A stretch of 64,000 nt of DNA from Arthrobacter sp. Soil736 (GTDB lineage: Bacteria; Actinomycetota; Actinomycetes; Actinomycetales; Micrococcaceae). The stretch is from positions 49,244 through 113,243 of the forward strand of contig NZ_LMSB01000007.1 of the NCBI RefSeq assembly GCF_001428005.1. The letters are read 5' to 3'. The translations under genes and the position numbers were made by a program. A model generated the notes under the pieces. That model was given only the letters and a program-made list of their open reading frames with translations. It did no database searches and had not been told where the DNA came from. This document shows positions 16,645 to 25,308 of this stretch, piece after piece; positions within the stretch are counted from its first letter, which is position 1; every line of letters starts with the position of its first letter.

Positions 16645-17313
16645 CTTCTCGAAGCGGGCGAGGACGAGTCTTCAATAAGCAGATCACGATGGTATGGCGG
16701 GCTTGTCTTCACTCAGACTGCCGCATTGCCCCCTGATATGCGAGGATTATGCAACGCAGGCAATATCGATGCAGCAGCAGGGGAGGTCATGGGCCTGGGC
16801 CTCGGAACCGCCTTCATGTGCTCCATGGTGCGGCAATGAACACCCGCTCATCGTCTGACAGATACCGCGCCGACATGGTTCGCACCGGCACCACAACGAG
16901 GGCGGGTACAGCCTCTGCCGGCTCAACCCGCCAACGCCCGTACGGCCGTTCAACCAGCGGTCGCCTATGCGCCGGTGCTTCCGAGTTTGAATGCCCTGTC
17001 GCATCAGCTGAACATACCGTTTGCGGACCTGGCATGAATTCCGTGGGGGCCACCCCAAAGCGGCTAACCACGCAGCCGCTCATATTAGCCCGGCTAAGGC
17101 CCACAGCTACATCCATCGCCCGATTCACCGCCGGTTGTAATGGCCGCCACATCTGTCGCTTAGCGCCTCGTCCAATAGCCGTTCGACTCCGCAGCAGCCT
17201 CAACGGCTCGGAGCGTCCCCAACCCTTCACACCTCTGGCATCCAAGGTCGCCACCGTGAGATGGGACTCACGGCCGGTCATGTTGCGGTCGGAAGTGGCG
17301 TTGATGAACGATC
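16645..17313. other. 670-base stretch without a supported gene
   Basis: Open frames exist on both strands, but none has a recognised domain or good start. On the minus strand, near 16820-16880, a short segment (MSARYLSDDER) faintly resembles an IS30-type HTH start, and may be debris. The stretch lies just upstream of the relaxase operon, where an origin of transfer is often found. I could not pick out a nick site. Confidence 0.4.
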
Positions 17314-17859
17314 GTGATCAGGAAGATTTGCGAGGAATGCCAAGTGGGCTTCGAACCGTCTCGCAAGACGCAGCGGTTCTGTTCGACTCGCTGCGCCGAC
17401 AGGCAGCGCGACCGCCGCCGTCGGAATCGGACTCGGGCAAAGTCCCTCCGAGGCAAAGAAAACTCCAGCGCCGAAAGTCCAACCGCTTCAAATGCTGAGC
17501 GCGCTGCCGAATCCACCGCGGAACTACGCGCCACGAGAGAACAACTCGATGCGACAACTAAGCGCTGCCAACAGACCATCGATGCTCTATCAACAAGGCT
17601 GCGAGCCCAGTCGTCGGATCTTGACCGCCTCGAGGCAGAGAACACCGAGCAACAGGCACGCGTAAACCTCCTCCAAGCGGAAGTCGCTCGCCTGAAACGG
17701 GCTCAGCGAATCAATGTCCAGGATCTTGCCCACGTCGCTGCCAGACTCGTCGCCCTCGCACAAGCAAAAGGCCTCCCACTGGACGCCACAACGAGAGACC
17801 TTCTCCGCCGTCGAGGGTGGATACCTTCCAGGCGCCCAGCCGGAGCACGACGGCTATGA
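17314..17859 (+). CDS. Zinc-ribbon coiled-coil protein, likely relaxase accessory
   Basis: A 181-residue protein with a GTG start. The N terminus has a four-cysteine knuckle (CEECQVGFEPSRKTQRFCSTRC, residues 5-26, cut here at its Cys pairs CxxC and CxxxC), followed by a very basic stretch (RDRRRRNRTRAK). Then comes a long coiled coil from about residue 65 to 135 (heptads in AELRATREQLDATTKRCQQT and LRAQSSDLDRLEAENTEQQA). Its stop overlaps the relaxase start as ATGA, so the two are translated together. A DNA-binding, self-associating protein at this place would fit a relaxosome accessory factor. I do not recognise a named family. Confidence 0.7.
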   Translation: MIRKICEECQVGFEPSRKTQRFCSTRCADRQRDRRRRNRTRAKSLRGKENSSAESPTASNAERAAESTAELRATREQLDATTKRCQQTIDALSTRLRAQSSDLDRLEAENTEQQARVNLLQAEVARLKRAQRINVQDLAHVAARLVALAQAKGLPLDATTRDLLRRRGWIPSRRPAGARRL

Positions 17860-20800
17860 CCATGTCCATCGCCCGGCTGTCTGCGCAGGCCGGCCTGAAA
17901 TACCTGTTCAAGACCACCATGATGGACGACCTGACCATCGCTCCCCCGGATGCCACCACGTACTACATGAAATCGGGAACGCCTCCGGGTCGCTGGGTCG
18001 GCTCCGGCCTCGACGGCATCAACCGCACAATCGGGGACGCGGTCACGGAAACCGACGCCAAAGCCATTTTCGACCTCGCCGTCCATCCAGACACGGGCAC
18101 CCATCTCGGCCGGCCCCATGGCCAGCCGACGCTCGTCCAAAACAGCCAGGGCCAGGCATCCACCCGCCAAGCCGTCGCCGGTTTCGACCTGACCTTCAGC
18201 GTCCCAAAGTCCGTGTCGGTCCTCTGGGCGATCAGCCCCCGCGCCGTTCAGGACCAAATCTTGCAGACCCACCATGAAGCCGCTGAGGCAACCCTGAAAT
18301 GGCTCGAGGACTTTGTCATCCACACTCGCGCAGGGCGAAACGGCGTCGCCCATCTCGGCACCCGTGGCGCCATCGCCGCAGCCTTTGACCACTGGGAGTC
18401 GCGCGCCGGAGATCCACAACTCCACACGCATCTGGTCATTGCCAACCGCGTCCAGCGCATCAGCGACGGCGCTTGGGTCACGCTGGATTCCCGGACCCTC
18501 TACAAGGCGACTGTTGCGGCCAGCGAGCACTACAACGGCCTACTCTTCGATGCTCTCCAACGCCAGCTCGGCACTGATACGGACATCCGCACACCGGCCA
18601 CGAAGACACGCAATCCCAGCCAACAGCTCACCGGCGTCGACGACGCACTGATCCGCGAATTCTCCAACCGCTCCCGTCTCATCGACCTCGAAACCGACCG
18701 TCTCGTGGCCGAATGGACCCGGGAGCGCGGTACCCCACCAAGTGCAACGACTACCGTCAAGCTCCGACAGCAGGCAACACTCTCGACGCGCACTCCTAAA
18801 GCGGAAGCGATCGCGCCGCTCCACGAGCTCTCCGCTCAGTGGCAGGAGCGCGCCGTCGCCAAGGGATTTGAACCGGACCTGGTTCTCGCGTCGACCATCC
18901 GACGCTCGCACGCCAGCCCGTTCCGGGCATGCGACTTCACCGCGACCTGGATCGGTGCCGTCGCGTCCCTTACCCGCGAGCGCGTCGCCACCAAGCGGGC
19001 GACTTGGAACCGGTGGAACCTGCTGGCAGAAGCTGAACGTGTCTGCGCCGAAATCCGCTGCCGTACGCCAGAGGACCGCAACGCTCTGATCGACGCCGTC
19101 GCCTCCGCAGCCGAAGCCCAATCCGTCCCCTTGAACACCTACCGCTACGGTGTGCCCGCCGATGCGCAGCCTGACCTCCGCTACGCGAACAAAAGCATCT
19201 TCGACTTCCATGGGTCCCGCCTCTACACTGACGCGGCGATCCTCGCCAGTGAGGACGCCATCATGGAAGCCAGGAACGACGACGGCGGTCCGGCCGTGCG
19301 CGACGCCGTCGCTATGGACTCACTCGCCAACTACAAACACCGCGGCAGCCTTGAGCTCCACAACGACCAACGCGCGGCTGCAGCCAAGGTCTTGGTAACC
19401 GGCAATCGGCTTGACGCCATCGTCGGGCCCGCGGGCACCGGCAAGACCACCGCGCTCAGCGCGGTCAAGGCTGCTTGGGAAGCAGAATTCGGAAGTGACA
19501 GCGTGATTGGGCTGGCACCGGCAGCCGCGAGCGCAGAGGTTCTTGGCCGCGAGCTGGCAATGACCACGGAGAACGTTACCAAGTGGCTATATGAAGCCGT
19601 CGGTCAGGGAGCCGGCAACCGGGCGCTCCAGTTTTTCGATGCGGAGCAACGCCTCCGTGACAACGCGGCTGCGACCAGCCCGCGAGCAACCCGTTTGGTG
19701 CAACGGGCCGCCTGGCTGGCTGCAGAGCAGGACAAGTGGCAGTTCCACCCCAACCAGCTCATCGTCGTCGACGAAGCGTCCATGGTGTCCACGCTTCAGC
19801 TGTCCGCACTTGTACGCCAGGCCAAAGACGCTGGTGCCAAAGTCCTTCTCGTGGGTGATCCAGCCCAACTGGACGCCGTTGATGCCGGAGGGATCCTCGG
19901 CTGGCTCGATCGCCAAGGAAAAACGGCCCGGCTAAGCACCATTTGGCGGTTCGAGCAGGCCTGGGAACAACGCAGCTCTCTGAAACTGCGCGCTGGCGAC
20001 TTTGCTGCCATCGCCGACTATGACCTACACCAACGGATTCGGCACGGATCCTATCTCGACATGGTCGACGAGGCCTATCTGAACTGGCATACCGATGTTC
20101 TCGCCGGAAAGACGTCCGTCCTCATTGCCCCCGACAATGACACTGTCGGCATGCTCAATGAACGTGCCCAGGCAGACCGCGTAGTCCAAGGGACCGTCGA
20201 TGCAGAACAGACAGTAGCCCTGAGTGACGGTCTGCGTGCCGGCCGAGGGGACATCATCATTGCTCGCCGCAATGACCGGTCCGTCACTGATGGCAACGGC
20301 GCCTATATCCGGAACGGAACCATGCTCGACGTCGTCCGTACACGGAGTCGCGACGGATCCCTTTGTGCAATCCGCCGGGATACCGGCGTTGCCGTCACCC
20401 TGGACCGCGCCTATGTTGAGTCCTCCGTCGAGCTGGGATATGCGACGACTGCCCACCGCTCTCAGGGCATCACCGTGGATACCGGCCACACTGTCGTAAC
20501 GCCTGGCCGGCTTACCCGTGAACTTCTGTACGTGAGTATGACGCGCGGACGTGTCGGCAACTACGCGTATGTCGGCGAGAGCGATCCGCTTGAACACGAG
20601 CCTTTGGATCCCTCCCTGCAATCGTCATGGCGGGAAATTTTGAGCGAGGTCCTGGCCGCCGAGGGAGCCGAACGGACTGCCCACGAGGTCCGCGAAGCGG
20701 AACTTTCCAAACGAGACAGCTTGGAACGGCTCAGCGCGGAGTTCGACTATCTTGCCCAAATCGCAGCCGCCGAAGATCTGACCGCGTTCCTCGAAAGTCA

Positions 20801-21428
20801 CGCACCCGGAAGAGTTGGCGAGTTCCAACAATCTCCAGCGTGGGGTGCGGCTGTCGCAGCTTGGCGCAGGTCGGCATCCACCAGCCGTCATAGCGCCCAA
20901 CGGCTCGCAGCAGATGCATTGGCAACCCCGAAGGCTTCGCGAGATCCCGTGGCGGTCCTTCACTCCCGGCTCCGTAGGTTCTTGCCCCAGATGCGCTCCG
21001 ACGCGCCTGACCCACTGGCTGAGGCCATCCACACCGACCGTACCGACCTCGCCGACATGATCTCCCAAGTAAAGGAGCGGGTGCAGCAAAGGGCAGGCCA
21101 AGTCACTATCGAGGCGCTGATGGCGGATGGCGAATGGAAACAGAACCTCCTCGAGATGCTGGACCCTGACGTCCATCCGGACGACGCAACCCGGGTGATT
21201 CGCCTGGCTGCTATCTATAGGGACAGCTGGGGCATCGAAGATTCGCCGGTTCCGTTGGGACCCGTCCCGGCGGAATACGAATGGGAAAAGCAATCGCAGT
21301 TCGATAGCATTCACAGCTTCATTGACCAGCTCGCCGTGTCGTCCGTCACCCAGCGGCAGCCTGAAATGTGGATTGACGAGCCGCTCGCCCCGGAAGCCGG
21401 CCTTATCAATGTCGGTTGGCAGCTCTAA
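17856..21428 (+). CDS. traA: MobF-type relaxase with C-terminal helicase (TraA/TrwC-like)
   Basis: A 1190-residue protein that would nick the transfer origin, stay covalently attached to the strand and unwind the DNA. Seen: an N-terminal TrwC domain with candidate catalytic tyrosines in LKYLFKTT and TTYYMKSGTPPGRW (first 50 residues), GFDLTFSVPKSVSVLWA, and the metal-binding histidines in GDPQLHTHLVIANR (about 188-201). The second half is a RecD/TraI-like helicase with Walker A VGPAGTGKTTAL (about 523) and Walker B LIVVDEASMVS (about 634). A late motif, YATTAHRSQGITVDTGHTVV, is also kept. The ATG at 17856 overlaps the upstream stop. The protein is full length and undamaged. Confidence 0.93.
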   Translation: MTMSIARLSAQAGLKYLFKTTMMDDLTIAPPDATTYYMKSGTPPGRWVGSGLDGINRTIGDAVTETDAKAIFDLAVHPDTGTHLGRPHGQPTLVQNSQGQASTRQAVAGFDLTFSVPKSVSVLWAISPRAVQDQILQTHHEAAEATLKWLEDFVIHTRAGRNGVAHLGTRGAIAAAFDHWESRAGDPQLHTHLVIANRVQRISDGAWVTLDSRTLYKATVAASEHYNGLLFDALQRQLGTDTDIRTPATKTRNPSQQLTGVDDALIREFSNRSRLIDLETDRLVAEWTRERGTPPSATTTVKLRQQATLSTRTPKAEAIAPLHELSAQWQERAVAKGFEPDLVLASTIRRSHASPFRACDFTATWIGAVASLTRERVATKRATWNRWNLLAEAERVCAEIRCRTPEDRNALIDAVASAAEAQSVPLNTYRYGVPADAQPDLRYANKSIFDFHGSRLYTDAAILASEDAIMEARNDDGGPAVRDAVAMDSLANYKHRGSLELHNDQRAAAAKVLVTGNRLDAIVGPAGTGKTTALSAVKAAWEAEFGSDSVIGLAPAAASAEVLGRELAMTTENVTKWLYEAVGQGAGNRALQFFDAEQRLRDNAAATSPRATRLVQRAAWLAAEQDKWQFHPNQLIVVDEASMVSTLQLSALVRQAKDAGAKVLLVGDPAQLDAVDAGGILGWLDRQGKTARLSTIWRFEQAWEQRSSLKLRAGDFAAIADYDLHQRIRHGSYLDMVDEAYLNWHTDVLAGKTSVLIAPDNDTVGMLNERAQADRVVQGTVDAEQTVALSDGLRAGRGDIIIARRNDRSVTDGNGAYIRNGTMLDVVRTRSRDGSLCAIRRDTGVAVTLDRAYVESSVELGYATTAHRSQGITVDTGHTVVTPGRLTRELLYVSMTRGRVGNYAYVGESDPLEHEPLDPSLQSSWREILSEVLAAEGAERTAHEVREAELSKRDSLERLSAEFDYLAQIAAAEDLTAFLESHAPGRVGEFQQSPAWGAAVAAWRRSASTSRHSAQRLAADALATPKASRDPVAVLHSRLRRFLPQMRSDAPDPLAEAIHTDRTDLADMISQVKERVQQRAGQVTIEALMADGEWKQNLLEMLDPDVHPDDATRVIRLAAIYRDSWGIEDSPVPLGPVPAEYEWEKQSQFDSIHSFIDQLAVSSVTQRQPEMWIDEPLAPEAGLINVGWQL

Positions 21429-21450
21429 ACTGAGGGCGACAGGGCAGCCT

Positions 21451-22008
21451 ATGAACTCAAATCCAGTCATCAAACCGAAGGTTGCGACACCCGCTCTGAC
21501 TCTGGCCAGCGCGGCGGTCTTGATTTTTGTTGCCTATTTTGCTGTCGCCATTGCTACGAGTTCGCCTTTGAGCGGCCCCTTCTTGCTTGGAGATCTTGCC
21601 GCGCTCGTGGCGGTCGTTGTTCTGGGCTGGGTCTGGTTGGTCCGCTCGCGCCGGCATACGGCATGGATGACTGCGGCTAGGGAAAAGTGGAACCAATTCG
21701 ACGACGCGAAGCGAACCCACCGTACGACGACGGAAGTCACCGTGGTCAGCGTCGATGCCCTCGAGCCAACCGGATCCTGGATCACCATCAATTGGAATCG
21801 CTTCAACCACGTACAGCAAGCATGGATCGAAGCTCTGCCAGAACCTATCTGGCCCGGATCCGTCTTACTGATTTCGCCAGACCCCGACCAAGTGGGGCCA
21901 GGCGCACCATGGCCGCAAACCTACTACATCCAAGCCCCGAGATGTCTTGCCTGGGCACCAACAAAGCGGCCCGGCCACTTCGGAAAGCACGGCCTTAACA
22001 TGAGATGA
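21451..22008 (+). CDS. Two-span membrane protein, hypothetical
   Basis: A 185-residue protein 22 bases after the relaxase, on the same strand. Two membrane helices are visible (LASAAVLIFVAYFAVAIATS and LGDLAALVAVVVLGWVWLV), followed by a soluble tail with TTTEVTVVSVDALEPTGSW and several Trp residues. I do not recognise the family. The place after the relaxase suggests a transfer-related or element-maintenance role. AGGGCAGCC precedes the ATG at 21451. Confidence 0.6.
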   Translation: MNSNPVIKPKVATPALTLASAAVLIFVAYFAVAIATSSPLSGPFLLGDLAALVAVVVLGWVWLVRSRRHTAWMTAAREKWNQFDDAKRTHRTTTEVTVVSVDALEPTGSWITINWNRFNHVQQAWIEALPEPIWPGSVLLISPDPDQVGPGAPWPQTYYIQAPRCLAWAPTKRPGHFGKHGLNMR

Positions 22009-22282
22009 GGACAGCTACTTGCTCTGTTGTCGTCTACCAGCAGTTGACGGTGCAGATGATGTTCACCGCATCAGCCGCTCCCTTGCGAACACTGGAGATG
22101 GTACCCCTCCGCCGCGTTTCGCAGCCGGAACACTGGGTTTGGCAGGCAGCGGTACTGGACATGGGCATCTACGCCCGGTACAGCCAACACCAGCGGAACG
22201 TGGCAGGTCAGCCCGCGCGGACTAGAGAAAGTTTGGGCGATCATACGGGCGGCTGGGACCCGGCCCTGCGCTCTGCGGGTAG

Positions 22283-22900
22283 TTACGCCGGGTACTTCCA
22301 CACCCATCCGCCGGATCCATCTGGGTCGAAAGCGACTTCTCCGGCGGGAGTGGTGACGTCCAAAATGACTAGGCCGTTCAGCTTTTCTCCTTTGCCGATG
22401 TAGTCGGGCAGGAGCTGGGTGTCGTCGGCGAGGCAGCTGTGGTCAATTGAGGAGTCGATAGCGTTCATCCGGGTGCCGTTGGCGGCATAGCCTTTCCAGT
22501 AGTGCGGCCCGAAGCTGATCAGGCCCGGCTGCGAATTGACCGACAGCGGCCCGGAGAACTTGGCTGTGGTGGCAACCTGAAGGGACACCGCAAGGGCGGT
22601 CCCCTTCGGTGGCGTCGCGTACGGTGCATCACACGTGATCGGCTTGATTGACGTGACCTTGAAAGTCATCGTCGGGACATCACTTTCTGGGTCGGTCATG
22701 AGCGTCGCCGCTTCGCCGATCTTCTTGATGAGCTGCCCGCGGTCGTTTTCGTTGCGCGTGGCAGTCGGCGTCGGCGTAGGGCTTGGACTCCCCGCGGGGG
22801 CAACGGACACGTTGGGCGCCGCCTGGGGCTGCGGCGAGGAACACGAAACGAGGGCGAGAGCCAGAAGCGCGGTTCCAAGGACAATCCGTGAAGTATTCAT
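22283..22900 (-). CDS. Predicted lipoprotein
   Basis: A 205-residue exported lipoprotein. The signal peptide is MNTSRIVLGTALLALALVSC, with the lipobox ALVSC putting the lipidated Cys at residue 20. It is followed by a Pro/Ser/Thr linker (PAGSPSPTPTPTATRN) and a strand-rich domain with two further Cys (KPITCDAPYA and HSCLADD), probably a disulfide pair. The ATG at 22900 is chosen because the signal peptide begins there, although the frame is open to 23002. It faces the relaxase operon convergently. The C-terminal domain is of the DUF4352-like small lipoprotein type at best, and this is uncertain. Confidence 0.75.
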   Translation of the reverse strand: MNTSRIVLGTALLALALVSCSSPQPQAAPNVSVAPAGSPSPTPTPTATRNENDRGQLIKKIGEAATLMTDPESDVPTMTFKVTSIKPITCDAPYATPPKGTALAVSLQVATTAKFSGPLSVNSQPGLISFGPHYWKGYAANGTRMNAIDSSIDHSCLADDTQLLPDYIGKGEKLNGLVILDVTTPAGEVAFDPDGSGGWVWKYPA

Positions 22901-23114
22901 TTTTCCCCAGTTGAACAGAAGGACGATGAGACGACTGTCATCGTAGCCATTGTTCCGGAAGGATTTGAACCATGACGGCGCCACTGTGGGCCTTCGCCTC
23001 AATGCCTGGTCCCATCAGCCGTCATCTACGGGGCTTCACTCGCGCGGGCCGCCCACGGTGCGACCGCAAGCTACTTGCTGTCGCCAACCCGTGAAACGCG
23101 CACTCGTCAACTGC

Positions 23115-23336
23115 CTACTGGCGCTCGTTGCCCAGCGTCCCGTTCGTCTGCGGCGTGTCGCACTCCAGGACGATAATGGTGTCATCGATCTCCGAGAGAT
23201 TAGTGGTGACGCCGTCGCTACGGCTGACGCTCATCAGGAAGTCGGTATCTACCAGCGGGAGCTCGAATGACCATGGGCCGACCGCGGTGAGTTCGCCGCC
23301 GCCGCCGAACAAGTGAGTAGCTATCCCTCTTGTCAT
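23115..23336 (-). CDS. Possible small protein or fragment, 73 aa
   Basis: A 73-residue frame with a plausible amino-acid mix (GPWSFELPLVDTDFLMSVSR) but no recognised family and no clear ribosome binding site. It is back to back with the phage-tail-like fragment at 23335. It may be a remnant. Confidence 0.25.
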   Translation of the reverse strand: MTRGIATHLFGGGGELTAVGPWSFELPLVDTDFLMSVSRSDGVTTNLSEIDDTIIVLECDTPQTNGTLGNERQ

Positions 23337-23673
23337 GCAGCCTCAGGCGGGGTCCGTAGAAGCCGCATTGAGCAAGCTCCGTTATAAAATCGATGCCGGT
23401 CAGGGAATGCAAGGCATCGGTGCCGGCGTGGCCTCCGTAACCCAGACAGTCATGCTTCCAGTTGGCCTTACCCTGCCTCCCGTCATTACGGTCCAGGACG
23501 CCGCCAACGTGGCGGGCCGCGCATCCCTTCCGACGTTCTACGTCAACGGCACAACGGAAGCTCAGCTCACCCTAAAGATGCAGACCTCCGATAATGCGAA
23601 TATCGGAACCCGTTACAACATTGTGGTGAATTGGATTGCCACTCAGCGCCGTGTGATTAGCGCCACTAGTTAG
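23335..23673 (+). pseudogene. Phage tail/H-type-lectin-like C-terminal fragment
   Basis: A 112-residue frame. The pattern TQTVMLPVGLTLPPVITVQD, then FYVNGTTEAQLTLKMQTSDN and YNIVVNWIATQ matches the closing beta-sandwich often found at the end of actinophage minor tail proteins. The start lacks a ribosome binding site, and the family domain normally closes a protein several times longer. It is therefore read as a left-over 3' end of a prophage gene. Nothing else phage-like lies near it. Confidence 0.4.
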
Positions 23674-24137
23674 GAATATTACGATTCCTCGAGGCACCCT
23701 TTTCGTCTCCTGAAGGGTGCCTTTGAGGGATCAAATGGCACCCGCGACACGCCGTCTTTGAGACGACACGCTGGCGTTTAATTGTGGCTAAGTACTCCAC
23801 AGGGTGTGGATTTCGTCCTCGAAAAAGCCGGAATTCCGGACATTTTGAGAGACCGTGCCTGTGGATTAAAGGTGCATTAAATGACATACTTGTAATACAT
23901 CATCTTGGGGTCCCGCCGGGGGTCGTGCACTACATGTAGTATCGACATTAGTCCTTCGGGGCATGAAGAAAGCCCCAGGGACAATCCCGTTCCTGAGGTT
24001 CGGGGCTATCGACTGAGGCTCTTCGTATCCTTGGCTGGGATTACACGAGCTTACATCCAACGGGACCGTCCGGCGCAAGTCACCGGCGTGTCCCTCGGAG
24101 AGTCGAGGCCAAACTATCTCCTGAGGAGGAGACCGCT
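23674..24137. other. Non-coding leader region with palindromes, upstream of the YjzC-like gene
   Basis: No gene is seen in 464 bases. It contains a perfect 12-bp palindrome ACTACATGTAGT at 23929-23940 and a possible long hairpin at about 23968-24010 (AAGCCCC paired with GGGGCT). A good ribosome binding site (GAGGAGGA) ends it. A structured leader or an operator is possible. Confidence 0.35.
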
Positions 24138-24332
24138 TTGACCGACTCACTCAAACCCGGGCAGGATGCTCCGGCATCGGGCCTTTACTCCATCGTTGGC
24201 CCTCGCGGAGGGGATACGGGACAGCAGCGCACCGTTGTGATCAATGAACCCCTGCCGCCCACTCCCAAACCGGGACAGCGGTATGTTCTGGACGTACCGG
24301 CGAGGAATCGCGCGGGACGGGGCGGACAGTAA
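24138..24332 (+). CDS. YjzC-like small protein
   Basis: A 64-residue protein with a TTG start directly after GAGGAGGA. The pattern SLKPGQDAPASGLYSIVGPR, then a Thr-Val strand and LPPTPKPGQRYVL, resembles the YjzC-like family of small basic proteins, whose job is not known. It is closed by a strong terminator 150 bases later. It is probably an element passenger gene with its own promoter. Confidence 0.6.
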   Translation: MTDSLKPGQDAPASGLYSIVGPRGGDTGQQRTVVINEPLPPTPKPGQRYVLDVPARNRAGRGGQ

Positions 24333-24477
24333 CCGCGTTCCGGGAGGGCCCTTCCGCGGACCTTCCAGACGATGACGAACAACAGTTCTCCTGGGGTTCT
24401 CCTGACCATCCTCATCCGTTCACGAAGGCCTACCAGCCAGAGACCGGCACCTGCCATCGTGACCTCTGAGTAGCACC

Positions 24478-24515
24478 AAGCAAGGCCCCGCCCAAAAGCG
24501 GGGCCTTGCTTTTCC
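24478..24515. terminator. Rho-independent terminator
   Basis: A perfect 14-bp stem (AAGCAAGGCCCCGC with its complement) and a 6-base loop are followed by TTTTCC. It ends the YjzC-like transcript and could also stop minus-strand reading from the transfer operon. Confidence 0.85.
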
Positions 24516-24731
24516 CCCGAACCTTAACCTGGGGATACGGGGCAACGTTAGACAGGCAATCTAATCCGGCCAGAAGACCTCCAGCTATGCCAGCAAGAAT
24601 TAGGCGCGTGCTTTGCAGCGCGGACCTCCGCCCTCGGAGCCGATGACGTTCTGACGAAAACTCTCCTCATGGAGTCTCTCGTGAGAACGTCATGGGTCGA
24701 GCACGATCACGATGTCGGTAAGAAGCGCCGT

Positions 24732-25247
24732 TCAGAAGGTCATCTCATTCCCCTGCGCCGGCGCGAAAGGGGGCACCACCACCGGGTTCTTCGTCGAAAC
24801 GCTGTAGGCCGGCGCAGACACCACCTCCACCGCAGCTGATGCCTGGACGCCAGCCTCAACCTGAGCATCAGCCCCAGCGACCGCAGTGTGCGACGACCGC
24901 TGATAAGCGGCAGTACCAAACCGCAGATCCGGTCCGATCGTGTCCGCAACGATGCGTCGCGCCTCGCGCCGCTCCCCATCCTTCTCGTACCCGCGGAATT
25001 CAAGCTCGCCGGCAACGGTGACGGGGTCCCCCTTCTTCAATGAATTCGCAGCGTTCTCTGCCAATGCCCGGAAGGCAGAGACATTGTGGAAGACCGGTTC
25101 GCCATCATGCCAGCTACCGTCCGGACCCTGGATGCGCTGGTTCACGGCGACTCGAAGCTTCGCATGGGGCACACCGGATTCCCCGTATGTGAGTTCGGGG
25201 TTGGCGACGAGGTTGCCAGCGATGCTGATCGGGATTTTGGTGCTCAT
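24732..25247 (-). CDS. ssb: Single-stranded DNA-binding protein
   Basis: A 171-residue Ssb with the OB fold in the first 110 residues (ISIAGNLVANPELTYGES, VFHNVSAFRALAENAANSL, KGDPVTVAGELEFRGYEKDG). The C-terminal tail is Ala/Pro/Val-rich and ends GNEMTF instead of the usual acidic DDDxPF tip that recruits partner proteins. A plasmid-type Ssb that coats the transferred strand on arrival fits the position at the end of the transfer operon. The ATG at 25247 is preferred over 25271 because AGGACAGGA precedes it and the domain begins there. Confidence 0.9.
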   Translation of the reverse strand: MSTKIPISIAGNLVANPELTYGESGVPHAKLRVAVNQRIQGPDGSWHDGEPVFHNVSAFRALAENAANSLKKGDPVTVAGELEFRGYEKDGERREARRIVADTIGPDLRFGTAAYQRSSHTAVAGADAQVEAGVQASAAVEVVSAPAYSVSTKNPVVVPPFAPAQGNEMTF

Positions 25248-25308
25248 AATTCCTGTCCTTTCTATAGCCAACGGGACTCTCCCGTCGAACAGATAAAAGC
25301 CGCCACTT

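Noticed and set aside
16749..17498. A 249-codon plus-strand frame and an overlapping 155-codon minus-strand frame
   Set aside because: Neither has a recognisable domain or ribosome binding site, and the plus-strand frame overlaps the zinc-ribbon gene. A faint IS30-like start on the minus strand was too short to support.
22005..22403. A 132-codon plus-strand frame
   Set aside because: It overlaps the 3' end of the clear lipoprotein gene on the other strand and has no domain or good start.
22950..22975. tRNA-like T-loop sequence (GGATTTGAACC)
   Set aside because: I could not form acceptor, anticodon or D arms around it, and it has no match to the tRNA-Leu used as attachment site.
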